A stretch of 64,000 bases of DNA from Chitinophagaceae bacterium (GCA_016719015.1 JADKAZ010000015.1:62001-126000), one strand, 5' to 3'; positions 25,525 through 35,177 are shown, counted from the stretch's first letter. Notes: generated by a model not told the origin, from the letters alone. A program made the numbers and translations.

Positions 25525-28500
25525 CTAACTAAACAAATACTCCACATCTTCCCTTGTCAACGCCTTCACAAATGAAGCATCATCAGAAATAATGTCTTTG
25601 GCCAGGGCCCGTTTCTTTTCCTGCAGTTGGAGAATCTTATCTTCAATTGTGTCTTTACAAATCATCCGGTAAGCAAAAATGTTTTTGGTCTGGCCAATAC
25701 GATGGGTTCGGTCAATAGCCTGTTGCTCTACCGCGGGATTCCACCAGGGGTCAACAATATAAACATAGTCAGCAGCGGTAAGGTTAAGTCCCACACCACC
25801 TGCTTTTAATGAAATCAGGAATACCCTTACTTCATCATTATTCTGGAAGCTCTCAATAGCCGTTTGGCGGTCGGGGGCTGAAGTGCTGCCATCAAAATAT
25901 TCATACTTCACTCCCAGTTCATCCAATTTTGCTTTTATTAATGCCAGCATACCGAGGAACTGTGAAAATATCAATGCCTTATGGTCGCCAATATTCTCTG
26001 TTATCTCCCGGGCCAGTTCATCCAGTTTGATAGAATGATTTTCAAATTTTTCCTGTTCGTTGAGTATTGCAGGTGAATCACATATCTGCCGGAGCTTCAT
26101 CAACCCCTGTAAAATGGTAAGCTGTGATTTTTGTATACCCTGTGTTTCAATCGTACCCAAAATCTGGTTGCGGAAATCATTGCGATAAGCATCATAAATA
26201 TTACGCTGCTCTTCTTCCATTTCGCAGAACAGAATCATTTCCTGTTTTTCCGGCAGGTCTTTCGCCACTTGTTCTTTTGTTCGTCGCAAAATGAAGGGAT
26301 ATAATATTTTTTTGAGATGTTCCTTCCTGTCCTGCTCGCCAAACTTATCAATGGGTATGGCAAACTCCTGTCGGAAAAACTCCATAGTGCCAAGCATTCC
26401 AGGGTTTAAGAAATTCATCTGCGCAAAAATGTCGAACGTATTATTCTGCAGCGGCGTACCACTCATACAAAGACGGTTCTTTGCATTCAGCAATCCGGCG
26501 GCTTTGGTTACTTTGCTAGAGGGGTTTTTTATAGCTTGCGATTCATCCAGTATTACATAATCAAATTCTACACTCACCAGCAATTTTATATCACTACGCA
26601 ATGTTCCATAGGTAGTGATAGTTACATCATGGTCAGTCAGCTCTTCTTTTGTCCTCGTCCTTGTGCCGCCATGATGGATTTTATACGTCAGCTCGGGTGT
26701 AAATTTCTTTATCTCATTTTCCCAGTTGTATATCAACGTTGTCGGGCAAACCACCAATGCTTTCAGTTTTCCATTCTCTTTTTTAAAATACTCCATAAAG
26801 GAAAGAGCCTGCACCGTTTTACCAAGACCCATATCATCTGCCAATATGCCCCCCCACTTAATATCTTTTAAATAATTGAGCCATTGGTAGCCGGCCACCT
26901 GGTAAGGCCGGAGTATCATTTTTAAATGATTGGAAGGTTCAATTTCTTTTATCTGGTTAAACTGGCGGAGGTTTTCATATTTTTCTTCCAGTTTTACTAT
27001 CAGCTCTTCTTCATCTCTGGTCTCATATAACTCATCCACCACACTTAAATGGTAGCGGGACAGTTTTAATGAATCCGTTTTCCCTTCACCTACCCGGAAT
27101 AACAGTGAATATTTTTTCAACCATTCTTCCGGCAATATGCCGAGTGTACCATCATTCAGTTGTACAAATTGTTGTTTATTAGCCAAAGCCCTTTTTACTT
27201 CGGCCACTGTTACTTTCTGATCGCCGAAAAGAATATCCACTTTGGCATCAAACCAATCTGTATTACTGCTGATGAAAATTTTTGTTTGTGGTTTGGCGGT
27301 ATTAAACCGGAAATTTTTTAGTGCATCAAATCCGAACACCGGTGTTTTCATTTCTTTCATGGCATCCACAAACAAAAAGAACCAGTTATTCTTCAAAACA
27401 TCTGCTCCTTTTAATGCCAGCGTACCGGAGTCTTCATTAAAAACAAAACTGGAGTGCAGGTTTTGCAATTTTTGTATGAATTCATTTTCCTTTTCCCGGT
27501 TGCGATGCACTACCAACACTTTATCCCCCTGGGGCACTATCATTTCATCCCTGTCCCTTGTCTTTGTTTCAAACCCTTTGTAAGAAAAAGATGGTTGAAA
27601 AACCAGGAAGTCTCCTTTCTCCAGCAAAAACAATTTCACTTCCGGGTTACCGTCTTTTATTTCCTGCACTAATGATTTATCAAAATCCACTTTGTGCTCT
27701 TTTGCCAATGGCATAATAAAGCCATTCAATGTTTTGCTCCACTCCTCCTCTTGTACACTCATCTTGCCGGTTGGTAAAAATTTTTCTACCAAATGAATCA
27801 CATCATTATTTTTCCAGAGATGTGCCTGGTTATTATACAGGAAGAATAAAGGGCTGGCCGCTTCATTATCTCCTAAGTCAAATTCCAGCGGACCGGCTTT
27901 CACCCTGCACTGAATAGTATAATGGGAGTTTTTCTTAATAATGAAATGCGGCCGGGCTTCTTCGCCCTGTAGTTGCATGGGCTCCAGGTTGTTTGTTTTA
28001 AACGCCTTTTTATCGGGCAATAAAAAAACAAACGGGCTGCCTGCCGATTCTATAAATATTTTTTTAAGCTTGGGCAAAAGGTATTCAGCCATTAATTCTT
28101 TCGTTTCATCCGGCAAATCATCTTCTTCATGGTGTATAATGTTTTCCCAAATACCGGAGAATGGTGAGTTGCGGCTAATATATTTATTGATCTCCGACTC
28201 CTGAAGTTTTCTTAACAATGTCAGCAGGTCTTTATCACTTTCGGGCAAGTTGTCGGTATTTACATAACGGCTGATGTCCAGTTTCTCTACTGTGCCGGCA
28301 AAGGCTTCGCCGGTTTCGTTCTGCTCCCCCATCACTACATCTACCGTAAATTGCGGATACGCTTTTTTATTAAAATTAAAAACAGTACCAAGACGATGCG
28401 ATGGAAGGGCCTCTTTTTCTTCGATGACTTCCGTCACCGTCTCCTGCTTCTCTTTTACAGGAAGCAATACCGGCCTTGGTGGAGTTGCTACCTGTGCCAC

Positions 28501-29286
28501 TCTTTTAATGCTTACATCCAGCACCCGTAAAAATGGTTTTCCGTCTTTATAAACAAACTCAAATTTGCCTTTTAAATCATCGCTTAAAGAATAGCCGTAA
28601 GCTTCTAATAGTTTATTTTTTTCTTTATCCCAATTACGAATACTGTCGAAATAATTAGCTCCGTGTGCATTCAGTAGCTGAACAAATACAATCAGTTTGG
28701 GGAGGCACAACAAATGCTCTTCATCTTCAAAATCACAACTCGTATCAATATTTCTTTCTTCATTTTTACGCAGAATGACTTTGTACTCCTTTCCTTCCAG
28801 TTTCACCGTAGCTTTTACTGTTTCGTTTTCTGCAAATTCAATAGTGGCTTTATGTGTTCTTAAATATGTTTCTGCCTCAGCCAACTTCTCTTGTGATGAC
28901 AGCAACCGCAATGTTTTCAAATCAATGGTTTTCATTTTGGCAACAGTGTGCCGCTGATCGTATTTTACATTGTCTGATTGCAGGTGTCCACGGTCAATCA
29001 TTTCCTGCAACTGAAACATGGCTGCTGCTTCGTGACGGCAGATATCCCCAAGGTTATAAGGACAGGCGCAACGGAGTGATGTAGCTTTTGGGTCCTTGAA
29101 TTTTTGAATGTAAACTTTATAATAAGTAGAGTAGGTGTCATCTTTAACCCGGAATACAGCAGAACCAAAGAGGTCATCATATTCTACTAATTCCACAAAA
29201 CTCATGGCATGTATTTTCTTGCCTCTGCGGATTACTTCATCCGTTCCATGGGTATAAACGTATTTGATAAGGTGCGGTAAAGCCAA
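25525..29286 (-). CDS. SNF2-family helicase/ATPase with SWIM zinc finger
   Basis: This 1253-residue protein carries a SWIM-type zinc finger near the N-terminus (Cys73, Cys75, Cys83, His85 in CACPYNLGDICRH). A long middle region of no recognised fold follows, with a C-terminal SNF2/RapA-like motor: Walker A ADDMGLGKT, the DESQ box in place of DEAH, then helicase C motifs GVGLNLTAADYVYIVDPWW and DRTHRIGQ. Such proteins translocate on DNA and remodel protein-DNA complexes; in bacteria their precise role is mostly unknown. No methylase or nuclease gene is adjacent, so a defence role is not supported here. It is probably monocistronic. A TACTTTTG box lies 78 bases upstream. Confidence 0.93.
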   Translation of the reverse strand: MALPHLIKYVYTHGTDEVIRRGKKIHAMSFVELVEYDDLFGSAVFRVKDDTYSTYYKVYIQKFKDPKATSLRCACPYNLGDICRHEAAAMFQLQEMIDRGHLQSDNVKYDQRHTVAKMKTIDLKTLRLLSSQEKLAEAETYLRTHKATIEFAENETVKATVKLEGKEYKVILRKNEERNIDTSCDFEDEEHLLCLPKLIVFVQLLNAHGANYFDSIRNWDKEKNKLLEAYGYSLSDDLKGKFEFVYKDGKPFLRVLDVSIKRVAQVATPPRPVLLPVKEKQETVTEVIEEKEALPSHRLGTVFNFNKKAYPQFTVDVVMGEQNETGEAFAGTVEKLDISRYVNTDNLPESDKDLLTLLRKLQESEINKYISRNSPFSGIWENIIHHEEDDLPDETKELMAEYLLPKLKKIFIESAGSPFVFLLPDKKAFKTNNLEPMQLQGEEARPHFIIKKNSHYTIQCRVKAGPLEFDLGDNEAASPLFFLYNNQAHLWKNNDVIHLVEKFLPTGKMSVQEEEWSKTLNGFIMPLAKEHKVDFDKSLVQEIKDGNPEVKLFLLEKGDFLVFQPSFSYKGFETKTRDRDEMIVPQGDKVLVVHRNREKENEFIQKLQNLHSSFVFNEDSGTLALKGADVLKNNWFFLFVDAMKEMKTPVFGFDALKNFRFNTAKPQTKIFISSNTDWFDAKVDILFGDQKVTVAEVKRALANKQQFVQLNDGTLGILPEEWLKKYSLLFRVGEGKTDSLKLSRYHLSVVDELYETRDEEELIVKLEEKYENLRQFNQIKEIEPSNHLKMILRPYQVAGYQWLNYLKDIKWGGILADDMGLGKTVQALSFMEYFKKENGKLKALVVCPTTLIYNWENEIKKFTPELTYKIHHGGTRTRTKEELTDHDVTITTYGTLRSDIKLLVSVEFDYVILDESQAIKNPSSKVTKAAGLLNAKNRLCMSGTPLQNNTFDIFAQMNFLNPGMLGTMEFFRQEFAIPIDKFGEQDRKEHLKKILYPFILRRTKEQVAKDLPEKQEMILFCEMEEEQRNIYDAYRNDFRNQILGTIETQGIQKSQLTILQGLMKLRQICDSPAILNEQEKFENHSIKLDELAREITENIGDHKALIFSQFLGMLALIKAKLDELGVKYEYFDGSTSAPDRQTAIESFQNNDEVRVFLISLKAGGVGLNLTAADYVYIVDPWWNPAVEQQAIDRTHRIGQTKNIFAYRMICKDTIEDKILQLQEKKRALAKDIISDDASFVKALTREDVEYLFS

Positions 29287-29363
29287 AACTATTGCAGGTT
29301 TTATATTTCAGATTGCTGATGGGAAATCACTATTCACCAGCTGAATCAAAAAAGGTTAATCGG

Positions 29364-29371
29364 CAAAAGTA
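29364..29371 (-). promoter_or_regulatory. Bacteroidota -7 box (TACTTTTG) for the SNF2 gene
   Basis: Exact TAnnTTTG match on the minus strand, about 78 bases before the ATG; no clear -33 box. Confidence 0.4.
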
Positions 29372-29468
29372 AAAGAATGTGCAGCGGATTTCCTCGTAAA
29401 AGAGAAGAAATAATAAATAAATTTTATCAGGGATATGTACTGGAAAAATAAAGTATCTTAGTAGATTT

Positions 29469-30194
29469 TTATTTCGCAATCAGCTTTCCGTCACTATACA
29501 TAGGTAATACATTTGCCACATCATTGGTGAGGCAAAATTTAATATCTTCTATCAACCCAAATCGTTCCACCAGCCGGTGATAATGCGTAAGCCGAGGAGC
29601 ATATTCAATCATTTTATTTTTATGCGTTGCATACATTGTTTCCGCCATCAGTGAGCTGTCGCAATGAATGGTGAATTCTTTTGCAATCCGGTTAATAACC
29701 GCCCCGGCAAACAAGGTGTCTTCCAGGTTGAAGCGGTCTTTCCAGCCGGCACAACCCAGCACTACATTCTTTTTTTCGGCCACTAAAAAATCACACACTG
29801 CTGATAGATTAGGAAAAGAGCCGGAGATAATCGTATCGGCATTTTTATCTAACGCCATTTGTAAAAGTCTTGTGCCATTGGTAGTAGTAAGCACCAATGT
29901 TTTGTTTTCAATAAAATCACGGCCATATTCTAACGGAGAGTTACCGTGTTGCAAGCCTTCAGCAATCATTCCATCTCTTTCACCGGCAGCAATACCACCG
30001 ATACTTTTACTGATTTCAATAGCTTTGGGTACGGAATCCACCGGAATTACACATTTTGCCCCGTTGCACAATGCAGAGGCGATAGTGGAAGTAGCCCGGA
30101 ACACATCAATGATAACGACAACACTGCTGCTTAAATCATACAGATGTAATAAGGCCGGGGATAAGGAAGTGTAAATGCTTGGCTTATTGCTCAT
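29469..30194 (-). CDS. comB: 2-phosphosulfolactate phosphatase (ComB family)
   Basis: This 241-residue protein matches the ComB family throughout: VVVIIDVFRATSTIASAL near residue 25, AAGERDG, GNSPLEY, TTTNGTRLL and VVLGCAGWKDRFNLEDTLFAG. ComB removes phosphate from 2-phosphosulfolactate, a step first defined in coenzyme M biosynthesis. In bacteria without coenzyme M it probably serves sulfolactate metabolism or a related phosphatase role. No other coenzyme M or sulfolactate gene lies nearby. A TATTTTTG box lies 10 bases before the ATG. Confidence 0.93.
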   Translation of the reverse strand: MSNKPSIYTSLSPALLHLYDLSSSVVVIIDVFRATSTIASALCNGAKCVIPVDSVPKAIEISKSIGGIAAGERDGMIAEGLQHGNSPLEYGRDFIENKTLVLTTTNGTRLLQMALDKNADTIISGSFPNLSAVCDFLVAEKKNVVLGCAGWKDRFNLEDTLFAGAVINRIAKEFTIHCDSSLMAETMYATHKNKMIEYAPRLTHYHRLVERFGLIEDIKFCLTNDVANVLPMYSDGKLIAK

Positions 30195-30204
30195 AGTAGA
30201 ATAA

Positions 30205-30212
30205 CAAAAATA
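30205..30212 (-). promoter_or_regulatory. Bacteroidota -7 box (TATTTTTG) for comB
   Basis: Exact TAnnTTTG match ending about 10 bases before the ATG. Confidence 0.4.
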
Positions 30213-30240
30213 AAGGAACCTAAATTAATGAGACAGCGAT

Positions 30241-30717
30241 TTATTTTATCAGCAACTTCTTCCACCTCTCTGTTTCGGCAAATTCTTTTATAGTTTTATT
30301 TCGCTGCTCGAGCAGCCGTTTCATGTAGTTGGTGAGATAAAGGCTGTTGAACCATTGCCCGAGCACACCATAGGGTGATTCAAAATGTAAAAGATCAATA
30401 ACAATAGTGCCGTTATCGCAAGGTTTGAAATGATGCTCATGCTTCATCATTTTAAAATCTCCCTGCAACTGTTCGCTGGTAAACATGTCTGGTCTCTTCA
30501 TCTCCGTAATCTTTACCCGTAACAACCGGTTCTTAAATAAATGTTTTGCCTGCCAGGTTACCGTCTCTTCCTTTTCGATCAGTCCAAATCTTGTTCCCGC
30601 CACTGCTTCCTCCCGAAATGAAGACATGGATTCTTTGTGCAATCCAATATGACGGCTGAGGTCAAAGACCACATCTGCCGGAGCAGCTATAAACGTTGTG
30701 AGATGTATCGTTGGCAT
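30241..30717 (-). CDS. SRPBCC-family protein (polyketide cyclase/START-like fold)
   Basis: A 158-residue protein starting MPTIHLTTFIAAPADVVFDL, the classic first strand and helix of the SRPBCC ligand-binding fold. The family pattern continues with FKMMKHEHHFKPCDNGTIVIDLLHFESPYG and a C-terminal helix. The frame extends upstream to 30765, but homology begins at the ATG at 30717. The ligand and function are unknown; the fold binds hydrophobic molecules. It follows gcvT on the same strand after 70 bases and may be co-transcribed with it. Confidence 0.8.
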   Translation of the reverse strand: MPTIHLTTFIAAPADVVFDLSRHIGLHKESMSSFREEAVAGTRFGLIEKEETVTWQAKHLFKNRLLRVKITEMKRPDMFTSEQLQGDFKMMKHEHHFKPCDNGTIVIDLLHFESPYGVLGQWFNSLYLTNYMKRLLEQRNKTIKEFAETERWKKLLIK

Positions 30718-30787
30718 TGGAGCAAGTTTGAAATAGAAATACCGGGAACCCACCTGCCTGTACAAAAATCTTACCGCTCTGCAAATA

Positions 30788-31879
30788 TTATGAAAAGGGA
30801 ATCTTTGAAACTTTCGCCTGTAGGAGTTTATCCCGCACTTTAATGTAAATATTCGAATCTATTGGCGTAAATGGAAGATGTACATATCCCATTCCAATTG
30901 CTTTGCCAAGGCTGGGTGATTGAGTGCCGGAAGTAACGTGGCCAATGGTTCTACCTTCGTAATCCTTTATTTCATATCCATGTCTTGGTATTCCTTTTTC
31001 TATCATTTCAAAACCCACCAGTTTCCTCGTTACCCCTTCTGCTTTTTGTTGGGCAAATATTTCTTTTGCTGTAAAATCTTTTGTGAATTTCGTTATCCAC
31101 CCAAGACCAGCTTCTATGGGAGATGTGCTATCATCAATATCATTTCCGTACAAACAAAAACCCATTTCTAAACGTAGTGTATCCCTGGCACCCAATCCAA
31201 TTGGTTTTAATCCTTGCGGGCCTCCGGCAACAAAAATTGCATCCCATATTTTATCAGCAGCCCCGTCTTTATCTTCAAAGTAAATTTCTACACCGCCTGC
31301 ACCGGTATAGCCTGTCGCACTAACCAATACATTTTCTACCCCGGCAAATTTTCCTTTAGTAAAGGTGTAATACTTGAGATTCAAAATATCCATCTCTGTT
31401 AAGGGCTGCAAAATCTTTGTGGCGTTAGGGCCTTGTATAGCCAGCAGGCAGGTTTTCTCAGAGATGTTATGCATCTCCACATGGTTCGTTTTATGTTTTT
31501 GAATCCAATTCCAGTCCTTTTCTATATTAGAGGCGTTGACGACCAGCATGTATGCTTTATTATCTTCAAGACAATAGACCAATAAATCATCAACAATTCC
31601 TCCTTCATTATTGGGCAGGCAACTATACTGTGCCTGGCCAGCTTTCAGTTTGGCCGCATCATTACTGGTTACCCGTTGAATAAGGTCAAGTGCATGTTCT
31701 CCTTTCAGCACAAACTCACCCATGTGACTTACATCAAACACTCCGGCATTTTTTCTTACGGCAGCATGTTCATCATTGATACCGGTATATGATATAGGCA
31801 TATTATATCCGGCAAATTCAGCCATCTTGGCGCCAAGGTCAATGTGTTTTTGTGTAAAGGCGGTGTTTTTAATACTCAT
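30788..31879 (-). CDS. gcvT: Aminomethyltransferase, T-protein of the glycine cleavage system
   Basis: This 363-residue, tetrahydrofolate-dependent enzyme releases ammonia from the aminomethyl-lipoyl H-protein during glycine breakdown. Family features are GAKMAEFAGYNMPISY, VFDVSHMGEF near residue 50, ATGYTGAGGVEIYF and LEMGFCLYGNDID. Family length is about 360, so it is complete. I place the start at 31879 (MSIKNTAF): the more upstream ATG at 31903 lies inside the TACCTTTG promoter box (31901-31908) and could not be transcribed from it. The other glycine-cleavage genes are not in the window. Confidence 0.96.
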   Translation of the reverse strand: MSIKNTAFTQKHIDLGAKMAEFAGYNMPISYTGINDEHAAVRKNAGVFDVSHMGEFVLKGEHALDLIQRVTSNDAAKLKAGQAQYSCLPNNEGGIVDDLLVYCLEDNKAYMLVVNASNIEKDWNWIQKHKTNHVEMHNISEKTCLLAIQGPNATKILQPLTEMDILNLKYYTFTKGKFAGVENVLVSATGYTGAGGVEIYFEDKDGAADKIWDAIFVAGGPQGLKPIGLGARDTLRLEMGFCLYGNDIDDSTSPIEAGLGWITKFTKDFTAKEIFAQQKAEGVTRKLVGFEMIEKGIPRHGYEIKDYEGRTIGHVTSGTQSPSLGKAIGMGYVHLPFTPIDSNIYIKVRDKLLQAKVSKIPFS

Positions 31880-31900
31880 ACAGCGATTTAATAAGGTCAG

Positions 31901-31908
31901 CAAAGGTA
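31901..31908 (-). promoter_or_regulatory. Bacteroidota -7 box (TACCTTTG) for gcvT
   Basis: Exact TAnnTTTG match 21 bases before the ATG at 31879. It overlaps the alternative upstream ATG and so helps decide the gcvT start. Confidence 0.5.
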
Positions 31909-31942
31909 AGAGAATACGGTAAAGTTTATATAATCAGAAAGA

Positions 31943-31978
31943 CTCCCGAAGGAGCCTTCCTAAATCCCGATACAGGGA
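31943..31978. repeat. Short palindromic intergenic element
   Basis: Two small hairpins lie side by side: CTCC-CGAA-GGAG (31943-31954) and TCCC-GATACA-GGGA (31965-31978). They sit between the gcvT promoter and the end of the pspC operon. They lack a U-tract, so a terminator is unlikely; this looks like an intergenic palindromic repeat. Confidence 0.45.
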
Positions 31979-32008
31979 CTTCCAACTTCAACCTAGTTTA
32001 TAATGAAA

Positions 32009-32509
32009 TTAATGTCCGTAACTTATTATCCTTGAAATTTTCCATTTACCTTCCTCTCTTTTCCAGATATGAATAAACTTGAATGTCCCACAATCCTGTT
32101 GCCCGTTTTCCGGATGACAAAAGCGATGTTTTCCTTCTTGTATGGCTCCATAATCTTTTATGGGATATACTTCAAGGCTGCCCTTTACCAACTCCCTTTT
32201 TAATCCATTTGTTTTAGTAAATAGAGTTTTAAAAGCCTCCATATTTTGCTGGTAGTTTGACAAACCTCCTTTGTCATGATAAAACTCCAGGTCTTTTGTA
32301 AACAAGTTTTTTGCTGTTACAGTATCTTGTTGCTGAAGAGCTGTAAATAAAATACTATCCATTAGGGCTATCGTATCATATAATTCCTGCGAAACCGGTT
32401 TATACTCTTTTGTTTCCACCTCCTCCTGTTTACTATCTCTATGAGAACAGGCTGACATAAAAAGAGCTGAAAACAGCAGTGCGTAAATTATTTTGCTTCT
32501 GCAATACAT
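32009..32509 (-). CDS. Lipoprotein with NTF2/SnoaL-like (DUF4440-type) domain
   Basis: About 166 residues. A lipobox is visible (ALLFSALFMSAC), so the mature protein is lipid-anchored after Cys. The mature part has a pattern of small alpha+beta ligand-binding proteins: ...LMDSILFTALQQQDTVTAKNLFTKDLEFYHD, then IQEGKHRFCH and a final strand pair FKFIHIWKREEGKWKISRIISYGH, typical of SnoaL/DUF4440. Ligand and role are unknown. The frame is open from 32530, overlapping the pspC gene by 10 bases; the signal peptide fits better from 32509, so the start is uncertain. It is the last gene of the padR-pspC unit. Confidence 0.75.
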   Translation of the reverse strand: MYCRSKIIYALLFSALFMSACSHRDSKQEEVETKEYKPVSQELYDTIALMDSILFTALQQQDTVTAKNLFTKDLEFYHDKGGLSNYQQNMEAFKTLFTKTNGLKRELVKGSLEVYPIKDYGAIQEGKHRFCHPENGQQDCGTFKFIHIWKREEGKWKISRIISYGH

Positions 32510-32520
32510 CTTCTGACGTT

Positions 32521-34740
32521 TTAAAACCATTCTACCAATGAAGTGACAGATGAAGGTCCGGCAGCAATGGCATCCTGTTTTTCATTTTTAGTTTCTTTCT
32601 TTTGTAATGTCGTTGATTTAGGAGCGGTTGTTTTTTTCTTTTCTTCCAGGTCTTTTATTTTCTTTTCGCTTTCCTCTTTTTTACGTTTTTCCTCGTCAAT
32701 TTGTTTTTGAATGTCGTTATTAATTACACTGTCAGTTCCGGGATAGCGATAGTCGTTCGATGGCTTTGTTGTTACCGTGGTTCCACTGGGATCTTTCAAT
32801 AGTCCGTCTGCACCCATTATGTAGTCTACGTTTGTTTTATAGCCAAATGAATCATCTTCTAAATCCCAATCCCTTTTGCCGTTTCTCCGCCAATCATTTC
32901 CTTCATTGATGGTGATGTTAAAGGAATGTAATTTGTCAATCGTTTCATCAAATCGTATTTTCTTTCCTGCAGGAACCCTGATGATTACAATTACTTTTTG
33001 ACCCCTGAATTTTGCTTCTTTGTCAATAGCAATACTACTGCCCAGGTCAAGTATGCTATCGTTAGAAGAGGCATTGAACTGAATTTTCTGTGCCCTGCTT
33101 TCTGCCTCTGGAACTGTTCTTCCACGACTGTATTTTTTTATTTCTACATGATAATTTCCGTCGGCACTTAATAATACGTCTTCAATTTTTACATTAGCGA
33201 TTTTCAGGGTGTCTTGGGTTATATCTAACCCTTCACCATCAATATCCACCCATGGCATAGAGCCGCTGTATTCTACTTCCGGCTCACTCACTTTCACAAT
33301 CATTTTTCCATTTACAGGCTGTGTAATGGCCATTTCAGCAGCAGGTCTTTTAAAATTACTCATCCTGAAATCACTTACCAGGCTTGCAACAAATAATGTA
33401 ACACAAACCCAACCTATTGCCCACAAACCACCGAATGTCCAGCCGAGGTAATTATGCTGTGATTTTACTTTCATAATACGGCGCAGCAACCAGACTATAA
33501 AGCCAATCAAGGGTACACCGAGAAAAAATATCATGGTACCCCAACCATATAAATTTTGCCACGTACCATCTATTATGAAATTTTTCAAGGGCCACACACT
33601 TACTCCTCCAATCAAAATACCTATCAACCCAACAAATAAAGCAAAGGCGATAGTGCCGGCTATAAATAAGAAGAAGGCTTTAAACAATACTCCGATGATA
33701 TGCCCAATGCCCCTGCCACCTCTTCTTGCTGCTTCATTTGCTTCGGCTGCAAAAGCTTTTCCTCTTGTACCCGCAAAATCTTTTGCCCTTGTGCTTAGGT
33801 TCTGCGCAGATTCTTTTACTTCTTCACCCCAGCCTTTCATTTTTTCTTTCATACTATCTACTCCTTCTCTTACATTCTGACGAATACGGTTTACGTCCAC
33901 CTTTTCACCCCGCATTTCCATTTTCTGGTATTCACTGTTGGCTTCGGGCAATACGATCCATAATATGATATAAGCAAGAATGAAAGTTCCGGTTAACGAA
34001 CCAAACACAATATTGGGAACAAAAGAACTTTCATGAAAAAGCGGCCAGCTTAATACCCGGAGCAAAAGATTTAGTATTAGTGGGGCTGCAAATATCAACC
34101 GGATGGTAGATGAGCTTCTGCCAAAATAAGCGGCTAAGCCTCCGGCTACACCACTAATTACTTTATCATCTGGATTGCGGTATAATCTTTTTCCGGAAAA
34201 ATCACCCAGGTCTTTCGGTGGTAGTACTATCCACAATATTATATAGATAAGAAAGCCCAATCCAAAACCACCAAAGCTGATAATGGCAAAAAGTATACGG
34301 ATAATCGCAGGGTCAACACCAAGATAATTGGCAATACCACTACATACACCGCCAATCATTTTATCACCACTGTCCCGATATAACCGGCTTTTCTCTCTCT
34401 TAATATATGTGTAGTCTGTATTGGTATTGCTTTGCGGAGCTGCTGAAGCTGTTGGTGATGAAGCATTTTCTTTTTCTTCGGCTTCAAAATCCTCCACAGT
34501 ACCCATGGAAGTAATTACTTCTTTAATATCCTCATCTGTTATTGACGTACCCCCTTTGCGGATCTTTTCATGCAGTAATTCTGCAATGCGGCTTTCGATA
34601 TCGTTGATGATTTCATCACGACTTTCTTCATTGGCAAAGTAGCGACGCAAACTTTCAATGTAAGCCTGCAACTTTTCATAAGCAGAATCTTCAATCGGGA
34701 TAACCCGTCCGCTTAAGTTAATGTTGATAATCTTTTTCAT
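32521..34740 (-). CDS. Membrane protein with two PspC domains
   Basis: This 739-residue protein has an N-terminal soluble region (about 1-90) with a helical, charged pattern typical of Bacteroidota PspC proteins. It carries two PspC domains (RLYRDSGDKMIGGVCSGIANYLGVD near 115 and RLYRNPDDKVISGVAGGLAAYFG near 182), each with membrane segments, and then further membrane spans at about 355-455. A large outer domain and a Lys/Glu-rich coiled-coil-like tail (IQKQIDEEKRKKEESEKK near 690) complete it. PspC proteins take part in envelope-stress responses. It follows padR by 30 bases and is very likely controlled by that repressor. The coiled-coil tail could interact with partner proteins. Confidence 0.93.
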   Translation of the reverse strand: MKKIININLSGRVIPIEDSAYEKLQAYIESLRRYFANEESRDEIINDIESRIAELLHEKIRKGGTSITDEDIKEVITSMGTVEDFEAEEKENASSPTASAAPQSNTNTDYTYIKREKSRLYRDSGDKMIGGVCSGIANYLGVDPAIIRILFAIISFGGFGLGFLIYIILWIVLPPKDLGDFSGKRLYRNPDDKVISGVAGGLAAYFGRSSSTIRLIFAAPLILNLLLRVLSWPLFHESSFVPNIVFGSLTGTFILAYIILWIVLPEANSEYQKMEMRGEKVDVNRIRQNVREGVDSMKEKMKGWGEEVKESAQNLSTRAKDFAGTRGKAFAAEANEAARRGGRGIGHIIGVLFKAFFLFIAGTIAFALFVGLIGILIGGVSVWPLKNFIIDGTWQNLYGWGTMIFFLGVPLIGFIVWLLRRIMKVKSQHNYLGWTFGGLWAIGWVCVTLFVASLVSDFRMSNFKRPAAEMAITQPVNGKMIVKVSEPEVEYSGSMPWVDIDGEGLDITQDTLKIANVKIEDVLLSADGNYHVEIKKYSRGRTVPEAESRAQKIQFNASSNDSILDLGSSIAIDKEAKFRGQKVIVIIRVPAGKKIRFDETIDKLHSFNITINEGNDWRRNGKRDWDLEDDSFGYKTNVDYIMGADGLLKDPSGTTVTTKPSNDYRYPGTDSVINNDIQKQIDEEKRKKEESEKKIKDLEEKKKTTAPKSTTLQKKETKNEKQDAIAAGPSSVTSLVEWF

Positions 34741-34770
34741 CGTATAAAATATTTGGTTGAAGTTGATTGG

Positions 34771-35127
34771 TTAGTTGTTCAATGGTTCATCCATTCTTTT
34801 ACTGGTTAGTCTGTTTACCCCGTTTGAAAGTTCATTCCAGGTTTGCTCCAGTTCTTTATAAAAAGCATCACCCTTTTCTGTGAGTGAAAAATATTTGCGG
34901 GGTGGTCCTGAGTTACTTTCTACCCATCGGTAAGTTAGCATATCTGCATTTTTTAACCGGGTGAGCAACGGATACAAAGTGCCTTCCAGTATCTGCAGAT
35001 TAGCGGCCCGCATTTCTTCTACAATGTCACTGGGATAAGCTTCGCCCCGGCGGATAATAGAAAGAATACAGAATTCAAAGATTCCCTTCCGCATCTGGCT
35101 CTGGGTGTTATCAATATTCATGGCCAT
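34771..35127 (-). CDS. PadR-family transcriptional repressor
   Basis: About 118 residues forming a PadR winged helix: RKGIFEFCILSII, then GEAYPSDIVEEMR, LQILEGTLYPLLTRLKNADMLTYRWVES and GPPRKYFSLTEKG. It most likely represses the pspC operon and itself. A full Bacteroidota promoter (TTTG, 20 bases, TATCTTTG) lies upstream with predicted transcript start near 35139. The in-frame ATG at 35148 is therefore outside the message, and the start is 35127 (MAMNIDN) or 35121 (MNIDN). A 23-base imperfect palindrome over the -33 box is a candidate operator. The effector is unknown. Confidence 0.93.
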   Translation of the reverse strand: MAMNIDNTQSQMRKGIFEFCILSIIRRGEAYPSDIVEEMRAANLQILEGTLYPLLTRLKNADMLTYRWVESNSGPPRKYFSLTEKGDAFYKELEQTWNELSNGVNRLTSKRMDEPLNN

Positions 35128-35145
35128 TCTTTTTCGTTTGTAAAA

Positions 35146-35177
35146 CAAAGATAGGGCGATGTTTGGTACTATGCAAA
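35146..35177 (-). promoter_or_regulatory. Complete Bacteroidota promoter of padR-pspC
   Basis: On the minus strand TTTG (35174-35177), a 20-base spacer and TATCTTTG (35146-35153) match the consensus exactly. It is the clearest promoter in the window. Confidence 0.8.

Noticed and set aside
25413..25547. N-terminal 45-residue extension of the outer-membrane protein
   Set aside because: The signal peptide begins at 25412 and the extension overlaps the promoter-like element, so it is most likely untranslated.
25525..29286. A phage-defence island around the SNF2 gene
   Set aside because: The neighbours are metabolic and envelope genes (ComB, GcvT, outer-membrane protein), with no nuclease, methylase or toxin gene.
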